The notes beneath the pieces were generated by a model that was not told the origin of the DNA, searched no databases, and worked only from the letters and a program-made list of their open reading frames with translations. The position numbers and the translations under genes are program-made. From Priapulus caudatus (Eukaryota; Priapulida; Priapulimorpha; Priapulimorphida; Priapulidae), in assembly GCF_000485595.1 (NCBI RefSeq), contig NW_014577391.1, positions 203,293-228,299 on the forward strand: DNA of 25,007 nucleotides, in the 5' to 3' direction. Below, in pieces: positions 1 through 10,700 of this stretch. Every line of letters begins with the position of its first letter. Positions within the stretch are counted from its first letter, which is position 1.

Positions 1-118
<118 letters not shown>

Positions 119-885
119 GTATATATACCTATGATATGCAGATTAGACTGCATTACAATACAAATTATACAATATATAGAAAACGTGTCGCAGTGCTGAA
201 GTTTCGGTGAGACATGTTTGTACTGGTTTTAGTGGATTCAATTAGATATAGCGATCCAAACCTGTTTACCAAACGATGAGTCAACCGCATTGCAAAGTGA
301 CGCAGGGTTATCAGGGTAGGAGAGGTGGGGTCGGCGAAAGCTTGATTTCATGCTGTTCATGAACAGTCAAATAAATAGGAGGACACAAAAATGTTTTTTT
401 TTCTATGAGATCGACGAAATAAGTGCATGGCACAGAAGGCCTGTATAAAATGTGGCTCACATAATTGTTGTAGCAGGTTCTAGCAGGTAAGCTGGCTATG
501 GGGACCTATGGGTGATGTGGACAATGCGGTTTTTTTGCGGGTGTGTTGTTAGAACCTGAGGTTAGAACAAGCGCTACTATATTCTAAGAATTTTACATTT
601 TTTGGCTGACAGATGGCAGCACATCACATTTAGGCGCCATTTATGAAAACATTTATAAACAAGCTCCTGTTGATTTCTACATGATACATCATACATATTA
701 GTATTATTACACCTATCAGTATCAGGAAAGACCAATTTTTTCTATCTGAAAAGGTCTGAAAGTCTGTTACCTCTCAATGTTTTTGCGGCATCGTATTATT
801 ATATTTTTTGTTATTAACGAATAGCGACTAACGTTACAACGTGTGAGATCTTTCTTTCCTTTACTTTAGTCTTTAGTTATAGCTA
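119..885. other. Non-genic stretch without recognised features
   Basis: This AT-rich sequence has no open frame that resembles a known protein and no clear repeat structure. I see no RNA gene in it. Confidence 0.5.
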
Positions 886-894
886 CTTACTTAG

Positions 895-1124
895 GCTTAT
901 ATATGGTCTATGTCCCCCAGGGTACTGCCGGAACGTACCCTGGTCACTATTTGATATGGTTAGGGTTAGGATTAGGGTTAGGGTTAGGGTTACCGTTAGG
1001 GTTAGGGAGTAGGCGTAGGCGACTCCCTAGACTCGGTAGTGGAGTAGGCGAGGTACGGTCCGGCATATTAGATAGTACCAGGGTACGTTCCGGCAGTACC
1101 CTGGGGGACATAGACCCTATCAGC
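895..1124. mobile_element. Telomere-repeat foldback, family A copy 1
   Basis: A 230-bp element flanked by the 9-bp direct repeat CTTACTTAG (886–894 and 1125–1133), read as a target-site duplication. Its ends are long inverted repeats; the shared core begins GGTCTATGTCCCCCAGGGTA, followed by a second small palindrome around TGCCGGAACGTACC. The interior (about 959–1008) is a (TTAGGG)n array with a few variants. No transposase is encoded, so it is a non-autonomous MITE-like element. Long inverted ends with a 9-bp duplication fit Mutator-like or foldback elements. Two more copies lie at 4071–4315 and 21904–22144. Confidence 0.85.
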
Positions 1125-1328
1125 CTTACTTAGTTACACTATTAGTAGTAGTACTAAGTTCTAATCTAGTAGTAATCTTCGGCTAGTGGCTTCTCGTTTT
1201 CCCAGTCTGAGGGAGGTGTTTTCAATCCCCATGCAGTGCTTGACAAATTTTTTTGGGGGCTACCAGAAATTTATTTCTTCTGCCTCTGGCCAAAAATGGT
1301 AAAATGAAAAGTGGTAGCCCAATTTTCC

Positions 1329-1503
1329 GGAAAAGACTAATCCCCGGGCACTCTGTGAGGGCGAGCCCACAATGTAGGGGTGGTCGGGTAGGGTATGGTT
1401 AGGGTTTAGGTTAGAGTTAGCTTACCCTACCCGACCCTACCCTACCCGACCACCCCTACATTGTGGGCTCACCCTCACAGAGTGCCCGGGGATTAGTCTT
1501 ACC
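1329..1503. mobile_element. Foldback element B with telomere-like loop
   Basis: A 175-bp near-perfect palindrome. The left arm starts GGAAAAGACTAATCCCC and is mirrored at the right end; the arms are about 65 bp with very few mismatches. It is flanked by the 10-bp direct repeat CCAATTTTCC (1319–1328 and 1504–1513), a probable target-site duplication. The loop (about 1391–1420) is a degenerate TTAGGG tract. It has no coding capacity. Confidence 0.8.
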
Positions 1504-1696
1504 CCAATTTTCCATTGGTATTTCTACCACCATGATGTACAACGGTACATGACTTTAGGCCCTACAAACTTGTCACATTGGACACAAAGCCAGATTTGCA
1601 TGCAGGGTTCGAATTTTGGCTGAAAATCTAGTGGACTGATCTTCAGAAAGTCGGTGGTCCTGCACAAAAGTTGGTGCAGGGTTCTCCCTACGTTGC

Positions 1697-2109
1697 ACAG
1701 GCACTTGGAACGTCTCAATAAAAAAAATTAATGGTAAATAAACATGAAATGTACCAAAGAAGTCTTAATGTTTCTCTAGGCCTACTCTATTTCACCTGTG
1801 AATGCCGGTCAAATGCTCATATGCAACACACAAATAACACGCGTATGCCGCCCTGCGTGTGCAGCGTGCACTAAACAACATGAATAAGAGAGTTTATTCA
1901 TATTTACTCTCTTATTCATGTTGTTTGTGGCACGCTGCACAGCGCCGGGCCGGCATACGGTGTATTTGTGTGTTTGCAGATGAGCATTTGAGCCGGCATT
2001 CAGCAGGTGAAATAGAGTAGCCTAGAGAAACATTAAGACTTCTTTGTAAGCATTTCATGTTTATTTAGCGCCCATTATTTTTTTTATTTGAGACTTCCAG
2101 TGCCTGTTG
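1697..2109. mobile_element. Foldback element E with 10-bp TSD
   Basis: A 413-bp palindromic element whose arms meet at a short loop near 1890–1905. The arms are about 200 bp and imperfect, with mirrored blocks at 1735–1751/2051–2067 and 1769–1800/2010–2045. It is flanked by the direct repeat CCTACGTTGC (1687–1696 and 2110–2119), read as a 10-bp target-site duplication. No transposase is visible. Long arms with a 9–10-bp duplication resemble non-autonomous Mutator-like or foldback elements. Confidence 0.8.
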
Positions 2110-2119
2110 CCTACGTTGC

Positions 2120-2500
2120 GCAATACCGGGCGCGCATACCACCCCGTTTTGGGAAAACTCTCTCCGCACGTTTCAATCGTTTGCGCACGCCAATTAGATT
2201 CACGCACAATAAAAGTTTGACAGCGTTGGAATCGATCGTCAAGAATTCCCATTCGAGCCGCAGGCCGCCGGACGCGTGTATTTTGTACGGTACCACTAAT
2301 GAGTAAACGTCGGCTACACTACGCATCACTGCAAGACGCACACACAATACAAACAGTCAACCCTGTCGCGGCAAACGCTTAGCAGCAAACTGTACCGACG
2401 TCGCTGTTTTATATCAAGTACGCCAAATACCGTCGTAATGTGTGGGTGGCGTATTTAGCGCATTACGGTAAAACACGCGCCGGCCCGGACCCCCCTAGTT
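2120..2500. other. CpG-containing non-genic stretch
   Basis: This sequence is richer in CpG than its neighbours. Overlapping short open frames occur on both strands, but none resembles a known protein. A weak inverted repeat (ACCGTCGTAATG against CATTACGGTA) lies near 2429–2471. I see nothing else. Confidence 0.4.
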
Positions 2501-2550
2501 TGCCTCCGACCTCTCCTTCCTCCCTCCCCTTCCCCCTCCCCCTCCCCCTG
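2501..2550 (-). other. Polypyrimidine tract, potential G-quadruplex on minus strand
   Basis: The plus strand is nearly pure C/T with repeated runs of four to five C, especially 2521–2549. The minus strand therefore has at least four closely spaced runs of three or more G, which fits the intramolecular G-quadruplex motif. No gene is adjacent. Confidence 0.6.
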
Positions 2551-2760
2551 TTTCAATTTCATCCTGGGGAGAACCCTGTGGTGATCCGCTTATTTACTAG
2601 CAATGAGTAACAAAATGGTATATAAAAATAACCATTAGCATTAACAGCATACATGTAACATAGAGTTGGTCAAATAATATATTTCAAGCTCTAGGATCGA
2701 AAGTCGGGGGAGCTTCTGGGAAAGGTTTTACTTTCGTTTTTCTCCTCCCCAGTCCTGGGT

Positions 2761-3158
2761 GCGAAATTTTTTTTCCCACTGCAGTTCCGGACCCTAACCC
2801 TAACCCTAACCCTAATTAAATTTAATTAACACTAATAAATTTAATTAAATAAAAAATAATAATTTTAATTAAATTGTTGTAAATAAATCATGTAAATATT
2901 TGTGTTAATTGGAAAACAATAGTTAAATGGATAAAGATAGAAAAATACAGAAAACAGGAAAATAATTAAAAAACATACGGGATTCGAACAAACGACCGTT
3001 GACTCGTAACGCCGGTGCGCTACCTGCTCGGCTATACAGGGTTCTTGAAAATCACACATGACATATGCTAAATAAGAGCGAAGTCGAGTGAATGGAGTGC
3101 GCTGATTGGCTGTGGAAAGATTGGGGTCCGGAACTGCAGTGGGGAAAAAAAATTTGCG
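2761..3158. mobile_element. hAT-like MITE C, with telomere repeats and tRNA-like insert
   Basis: A 398-bp element flanked by the 8-bp direct repeat TCCTGGGT (2753–2760 and 3159–3166). Its inverted ends of about 33 bp contain AAATTTTTTTT, then CCACTGCAGTTCCGGACC. The left arm runs straight into (CCCTAA)n at about 2791–2815. The interior is AT-rich and holds a minus-strand sequence with tRNA-like Pol III boxes (separate entry). An 8-bp duplication fits hAT elements. No transposase is encoded. Confidence 0.8.
2974..3040 (-). pseudogene. tRNA-related sequence with Pol III A and B boxes
   Basis: The minus strand shows TAGCCGAGCAGG, which fits the A-box consensus TRGCNNAGYNGG, and about 45 bases later GTTCGAATCC, close to the B-box consensus. 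A T6 run, a Pol III terminator, follows at 2973–2968. The spacing is that of a tRNA, but the acceptor and anticodon stems do not pair well. It is therefore a tRNA relic or a SINE-type head, not a working tRNA. It lies inside element C. Confidence 0.5.
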
Positions 3159-3166
3159 TCCTGGGT

Positions 3167-4061
3167 ACCCCCATGCATAGATCAATGCTGCCGCACATCC
3201 GCGAAGTTACAAGTGCCTAGAATCTTGAAATATATACAGTTTACATTGCTTCTAGATATCTAACTGAATTAAAATAGTCCACTTTCTACGTAAAGAAAAG
3301 TGACGAATTCAATTGACAGCTTTGATTACGTGCGTGTCAGGTGTCACTGGTCGTGCCCTCACTCCCCACGTCGCCACGATAACCCCTGTGACATATGAAC
3401 TTATTGTTATGCGGTCATAAAAACACTGGGCTACGCTACATGCTGCAAACGATTTCTTAGACTGTCACGAGGTTTTGTTCGTGTGACGAATCATGATTGC
3501 AGGATGTTTTGGATACCCCGTCTACGTTCAGGAACGGAGCGTATTAGAATGCACTCCCATTTACAAGTCTGTCTAAACTGCCGTTGCGATAACCGTAGTA
3601 TTTCAGAGTAATATGAGGGGGAAAAGTGTGGGTCAGGAGGACCGGCAGTTTCGTAGAGGTGGTGGCCAAAGCAAAAACTTGGTGGCCTCCGGGTCGACAC
3701 TAATTTTGAACGCTGTTTGCATGCCACATTTGCAAAAACGCATGGGCACATATGGAACCACGCTAACATGGCGACAGGTTTTAAATCAGCATTATCTCCC
3801 TTTACATAGGAAAGCCGTGTCCGCCGAGTGTTGCGATAAATCGAAATCTGAGCACTTGTTTTGCGCTGTGTTAACTCCGAACAGAAATTGTACTCGCCCA
3901 AAGATTTTATTTTGGGCCTGTAATATTTTGTTTTGGGTATTTTTTAATCGCCCAACAGAGGTTTTGGTGTGTCGAGCACTGCCATGAAACTAAAAGATCT
4001 AGACATAGCAGTCACATGTCATATTCATAGACTATAAGTATAATCATAAATCAGGACAGGA
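3167..4061. other. Non-genic stretch without recognised features
   Basis: The longest open frame here (3613–3987 on plus, 124 codons) has no recognisable domain and overlaps a similar-sized minus-strand frame, as expected by chance. No repeats or RNA genes were recognised. Confidence 0.45.
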
Positions 4062-4070
4062 GTAACTTAG

Positions 4071-4315
4071 GCTGAGACTGAGAGGGTCTATGTCCCTCAG
4101 GGTACTGCCGGAACGTACCCTGGTACTATCTAATATGCCGGACTGTACCTCGCCTACTCCACTAACGAGTAGGGAGTCGCCTACGCCTACTCCCTAACCC
4201 TAACCCTAACCCTAACCCTAACCATATCAGATAGTTACCAGCGTACGTTCCGGTATACCGGACCGTACCCAGGGTACGTTCCGGCCGTATCCTGGGGGAC
4301 ATAGACCCTATGAGC
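4071..4315. mobile_element. Telomere-repeat foldback, family A copy 2 (inverted)
   Basis: A 245-bp element with the same inverted ends as the copy at 895–1124 (core GGTCTATGTCC…GGACATAGACC at 4085 and 4307). It is flanked by the 9-bp direct repeat GTAACTTAG (4062–4070 and 4316–4324). Its interior is reversed relative to copy 1, so the plus strand carries (CCCTAA)n at 4192–4223. It ends about 300 bp before the FANCI start codon, in the probable promoter region. Confidence 0.85.
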
Positions 4316-4579
4316 GTAACTTAGTATTACTATCAGTAACAGAATAATCTGTTATTGTTTTACTCTTTACAATTTACAAAATTACATTGGGGCACCGAGT
4401 CTGGCATTCAACAAATTGAACAATAATTAACTCAGGGCTCATCAATTAACATCGTGTAGTGCAATGTCCTTACATATCGTACATGGGGCAGGTGAGCATG
4501 TTTATTCATCAATATAATTATCAATAGCATGCATTCTCGATTCTGTGCTATATATACTCTGGAAGTATTATATATTATT

Positions 4580-4589
4580 TGATTTTCAG
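4580..4589 (+). promoter_or_regulatory. Possible 5' UTR splice acceptor of FANCI
   Basis: A TTGATTTTCAG-like acceptor lies 30 bases upstream of the start codon. It could end a 5' UTR intron or receive a spliced leader, but a fortuitous match is equally possible. Confidence 0.25.
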
Positions 4590-4619
4590 TTGGCTATATC
4601 GACCAGCCAAGTGAAATAA

Positions 4620-4712
4620 ATGGAAAAAATTGATAAAACAGTTTTGAGGTTGCACGAGGAAAAGAACTATGATGAACTTGAGAAGTTTCTGTCATCTCTT
4701 AGCCTCGACGAT
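4620..4712 (+). CDS. FANCI: FANCI coding exon 1
   Basis: Residues 1–31, starting [20 protein letters not shown]. An in-frame TAA sits immediately before the ATG. Donor GTACGT, phase 0. Confidence 0.85.
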
Positions 4713-7700
4713 GTACGTATAGTTTGTGCAAGTCTTTTTAAGCCATTTTTGCCGTGAATATATTTAATATGTCACTAAATTACAGTAATAAAATGTTTGC
4801 CATGAAACGTAAAGCATTTTTGATCATAATATCTTCTGATAGTATGATTGCTATTATCTCCTCTCATAGATCAGTCTGCTCATAGATCGGCGAGTGCTTA
4901 GAGGCAATGGCGACCCTGCAGCGCTAATCAGGGCCTTGTTTTTAGGTATAAAAGAGTGCACATGGATGTTATCTTACACATCATCATGCATTGTAACATT
5001 TCAAAATATATTGGGACAGATATATGTAAATGGATGCACGTAGGTTACTAATACTATTTTGCAATGTCACTAGTCTCAATACACTTGGGTGTGTGTACAC
5101 TCAGTGCGATGATTCACTGGTTATAACTGAATAGCATGACTCGTGATTCGCGTGCAGAAGCACGATTCCCACAGTATTTATCGATTCAATGGTAAAATGT
5201 TTATCTATATTCCCACCATCGAAATTTTATTAAAATATTCTTTTCAGCATCTCCAAGCAAGTTTGGTGAGGGTATTGCGAGACGGATTCACGTTTACAAA
5301 CATGTGGTCGGACTACTGCGTCAGGATGCAATGTCAACTTCACTCGCCTCGGAGGTGATAGGAACACTGCTCCTGGAGGTGTTTTGTCTTTTGTGATCTT
5401 AGCTGTTTCAATAGGTGTCAGCACATGGCAGTGTATATATATATATATGCGTGAGGTTCTCGCATGGAATTTAGGAAGGGATGTCGGGCAATCTTTGGCA
5501 TCAATTGTACATGTTATAATTGGCCCCAATACACAAGTAAGATCGGTTTGGAGAAGTATACATCAACTGTGAGAATATAGCATGACTGTGCAGGGATTGT
5601 CAAGTGTAAATGGCTGGAAGTTAAGGCATGTCAATTAGGCAATTAGGACTTGTCAGAAGATTTATGGGATGTCACAAATTAGCTGCAGCTTAGAAGGCAT
5701 GTTGGGCCTGACATGCATTAAAAGCCTGGGAAAAACCGAGATGCACATTATGGCGCCTATGCCGGCTATTCAAAGTAGTTTATTGGAGAGTGCACCTCTG
5801 GGAAAAATAATTACCAGCATTAGCACGGCATATAGGTTAGTATGGGTTGAGTGGCTATACTTATAACTAGATGTGTAGTTGCACGTTGCAATTTGTGTCG
5901 AGTTTCAGAAATAATTCAGTATGGTCTGTTAGTTATTGATTTATTTACGAATACATTATTGGCATTTCTCACTTCAGACTGATGGATTTTCAGCAAACAG
6001 TCTGGCAGAATTGGCAGAGATGTTCCTTGAAATCATCAGGAACATTGGCAACATTGTGTCATCTGAAAAGTGCCAGTACGTGATATGCATGATAGACAAG
6101 ACACTCTGATCATTACTACCCACGTTGTATATGTGTTTTAGTATTATTGATAATTATCTTAATTGTACACACCTGAGTATATGGGATATACTGGTGCAGT
6201 GGATGGGTAATCTCTGGTAATGAGCTAGTTATTACTGGTACCTTTATCTTACTGGTTATTGGTTAGATAGAAACAAAACTGACCACAAGTTATAAAATAG
6301 CGTTTGAATGTTGCACATTTTCATCTGCAAACCAGCGTCACACTCGCTGCTGAACTGTACTGCTCCTAAAAAGCAAAGCGTAAAACGCGGAAACCGAGAT
6401 TCGATTGATGCGCCGATAATGTTTGTAACCTGCTAATGAAGAGAGAATCACCCAAGGAATCCCGCAAAAATCCATCCAAACTGCCGTGCATCTGCAGCGA
6501 TGAAATCGCAATGGGGAAAGTGCGCGCTGCATCTTTCGAAGATGCGACTGTTATGTCTTGTCGGAAGAACAATAACTGATAAAGAGAATACGTTTAATAC
6601 AACTTTATTAACTCACAAAAAAACACGGCATTACAGCTACCGAGGCTGGAGCTGTTTCAAAACGCCCCTGCGCGTACCACGCGCTGCTCACCACACAAAG
6701 GGAGTGCAACGAACACCGGCTACGTTGCTGCTGGACCTACATTCTAGAAGCCAAACTTTAGCACTAACTATAATTTAACAGCAATAGAAAATGAAGAGTG
6801 ATTCATATATCAGCGACGTGTATTTCTCTCTCGCTTGTCACGTTGTAGGTGGCTGGAGTTGTTTCCTAAGCTTCTGTCGAGCATCAGTCGCCAGGATAAG
6901 GTCCTGTACAACAACAATGACATGCCGGGTGCCGAGTACAAGAGCCACGTGCTGAACCGCCTCTGTTCGGCCAGGTGGGATGCAGAGCTGGTCATTCAGC
7001 TGACCACAATGTTCAGGTAAGAGATGAGCAGCTGAGAAGTGGTCAACTGAGAGGTGGTCAGGTGAGAGATGATCTTGTAGGCTATTGTTAGAGCAGAGGT
7101 TGTGTAGTAAGCTATTGTTAGAGGAGAGGTTGTGTAGTAAGCTGTTATTAGGTAAGAATTTCTATAGTAAGCTATTGTCAGAGGAGTGATTATCTTTTAT
7201 GCTATTATCAGCGATGTTTGCAATTTCAGGGACATAGACATGAGCAGTGAGGAGCTAAGGTTTGTCATTGAGAAGCTAGTGAGGATGTTTGGTGACCTAG
7301 AACTACAGAAGTTACCTGCTGTGGTCTATCAGCTGCTACTGCTCTCCACGAAGGTAGGCAGATATACTGCCAATCCAGTCAAATCAGTCTGTTATTTCCT
7401 TTCTACACGAGAATATAGTGCATAGTTTGTAATTTACTCTAACCCTTGTATCTTGTAGATCATACAACCTACAGCCATAAATAAGTATTTATAACTCATA
7501 GTATTTTAGTAAATCATGTACTACATTGCCTTTAAAAATCATTGGCTATCCTGCTTTAAATGTATTGTGTGTTCGTTGAATGTAAATAATTGGATTTCAG
7601 GGTCACAAGAGGTGTACCCTGGAGGGTATAATAAATTTCTTCAACGAGCAGGATAAAAAAGTTTCATCTCAACACAGAAGGTACTGCTGAGTTCATGTAG

Positions 7701-10700
7701 TAGTGCATATACAAGAATATACAAGAATGCTAATATGTACAGCGAGCATTTGTGCCTTTGAGATATGCATTTTTATTTGGAATAAATAAAACAATACCTT
7801 GGTATACTGAGTATACATTATAAGATATACTCATTGGGGTTTCCTTGCGCATTGCAGTGTATTGATGTGAAGTCACATTTATGCACTATCTATACATCGA
7901 TGTAATTGTAACACAGATTAATTAAAGAAAATGTGAGCAGTTGTACAAACTATTTTTACTACAAGCAGTGAAGCAATAGAAGTGGAGGAGGAAGGAAATA
8001 CAGTAGAGCAGTTGAGACAGGTGGAGGGCACTGTTTCCTTGTACATCATATTCACGATCAAGCAAGATCAGGAGCTAGGACGAGAATACATAAAATATTT
8101 GAAGGTATAATTACAATTAAGCTTGTTTCTCTAGCAGAATACATGCTACTTAAACTCCTGATCACTTTAGTAGTTATTTGCATTCCGTTTAAATGTAAGG
8201 AGATATATAAAGTGCACATGATATGCATGTAATTTTTTAAATGGAAATCTATGATCTATAATCGTAATATTACAGTAAAGCAAGATAAGATTATAGTAAA
8301 TGCCTTCATTAATTGACAGCATACACTGCATTCATACTTGATTGTGTAGACAACATAACAAGATCTACTGAATTTGTGTAAAACAACTATTACATGATTG
8401 TTGTTGTTATTACAGGCTAATCAACAAAGTCCAAGTAGAATTCTATCACCCTTCAATGTTGCTCTAGCATTGTCTGTAGGGCAAATTCATCGCTTTGAAG
8501 ATCAGGCACGTTTACGAAAAGCATTGGTCTTTCTATGCGTTTGACATCTTGAATGTAGTTGAGATTTTATGTCATAGAAATTCTGTAAATCAGATAAAAT
8601 TAGAATAATTTAGATACTAGTCTGTAAAACAGGTGGCATGCAAGCAGCACTCTACAGAGAGCATTGTATAATATCCGTGTATGTATGTACATATATATAT
8701 CAGCTTGTATTTCTTGGTAGCTGTTTGACTTCCTCAAGGGCTGTATCATCAAGAGCTACAAGGACTGCGAGAGATGCAGCGACAGCGAGTGGCTGCAGGG
8801 ACTTGTCAGCCAGGACTGTGACGTCACACCCGGCATTGTGCAGGCCATCACAAATAGGTGTGCATCGCTGATCACTGCCAGAGCTGTTTCATCTTCACTC
8901 TCTATCGTCTTTAAGGACGTATAACAGAAAACAATTGGGGGTGTTGCAGTCTAGATATTACGAAAGAGGGTGTGGTAATTTTTTGGGAAAGCTATGCATG
9001 CAAATGCTAAATTATATAGAAGTCTTGGGGTAGTGTTGAAAGTGTAGAGCCATTGTCTGTGATACGATGTAGGAGGCAGGACCTGTCGCAGGCATCTGTG
9101 TTTTGTCATTATTACTGTCTCTTATAAACTTAACATCTTGAATTATCTTCAGTTCATATGGATGGGATCACGTGACACATGGCTTGGTGCACGTAGGATT
9201 TCTGCTCATGGACACATATGGCCCAAAGGCGGCATTTGGCAAAACTACTATCTCTCCTGGTACGATGTAGTTGTGCTAGTATTGCATACATCGACTCTTC
9301 AGGAGTTGGTTGAGTATTCATAGAATCAGGGGAGAATAATGACAAATGGAAAAATTTCCAAAATTTAAAAATTAAAAATTTCTGAATGACAAATGAATAA
9401 TGACAAAATTTGTCATTATTTACCCCTGATAGAATGCATATCAGTACATTGATATCTGTTGTCATTCAGCATACTTCATCACCCCGGGAGGGAGAGCGTG
9501 CAAGCTGGGAGCAGTTGTCTTATTAGAGACTTTCAAGCTGCACAAGATCGTCCGTGAAGATATCCTAGAACAAATTCTTAACAGACTAGTTACCAAAGCA
9601 ACAAGTCCAGCTCACCACTACCTTGGTGAGTATCTAGTCAGGATTTTGCATTTCCTATGTATTAGGAGCACACATAATGCCTATAGCTGTCCAACTACTT
9701 ATGATTGTATTACTTTTATTCGTTACTAATCTGTAATATTACAATTAAAACAGTACCATATACCTTATTTTTAACATTCCAAGTTAGCATTCAGCCTCGC
9801 AAATCTTACATTTTCATCCATAAATGTTTTATTTCCACCCTTCAGGTTATTTCATCCATAAAATGTTATATTTGTCCCCGTGAATGGTTTATTGCCATTA
9901 TGTATTATGTAGCACAAATAATACATTTGTGTCAATATATGAATTTTTTCATTCTTTAACATGCTTCATCGTCTGTGCGTGGCGTTATCTATATTGATGA
10001 ACGCTTAAATGCACGTTGCAGACCTGCTGGCTGCCATCGTCCGCTGTGGACCGCAGCAGCTGCTTGAATGGTCGCAAAAGGTGCGAGAGGTATTCGACTA
10101 CCTGTCTCTGTTGCCCGCGACAACGAGCTGCCGCTTCCTCACGGCGGTGCAGCCATTGATGAAGCTGAGCATGCCGCTGAAAGATGCGCTAATGATCGTG
10201 CTGAGGAAGGGCATGTTCTCCAGGTAATCAGGCATGTGAAGCAGATGGAGGCCCCGGCCCACGGCCAATGTAGGCAGGCATGCGAGGTGTGTGGAGGCCT
10301 GGCCTGGGGTCAGGGGGGCACAAATCCACTTCAGTACCCGTGTACGTTCAACGAGCTTGTTATTTCCTGCAACGCATTTGTAAAGGTAGCGGTAAACACA
10401 TGTTAAAAGGAGGTCTGGACCAGCCATGTTCCATGTAGATTCGACTAGCTTATTAGTAGATGCTATGAACCTATGACACTGTATGAAGTTAATGCTGGAC
10501 TGGTTTTCCAGGCTAGCCTGTGCATGGTATGAATAAGCATTGTGCAGTCACATCTGTTTGCTGCCATTTGACCAGGGCTCGAGCCTATGTTCCAACCTCC
10601 AACATACATACTCATCATCATACACCATCATCATTCTAACCCTACGTACAATAACCATAACCCTAATCGTAATTCTAACCTTGCCCTTACCCCTATGCAT

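Noticed and set aside
957-1010. Chromosome end (true telomere)
   Set aside because: The TTAGGG array is short, imperfect and enclosed in an inverted-repeat element with a target-site duplication, so it is interstitial.
2974-3040. Intact tRNA gene
   Set aside because: The A and B boxes and terminator fit, but the acceptor and anticodon stems do not pair, so only a tRNA-related relic is claimed.
3613-3987. 124-codon open frame on plus upstream of FANCI
   Set aside because: No domain or family resemblance, an equally long overlapping minus-strand frame, and no supporting splice or promoter context. Best explained as chance.
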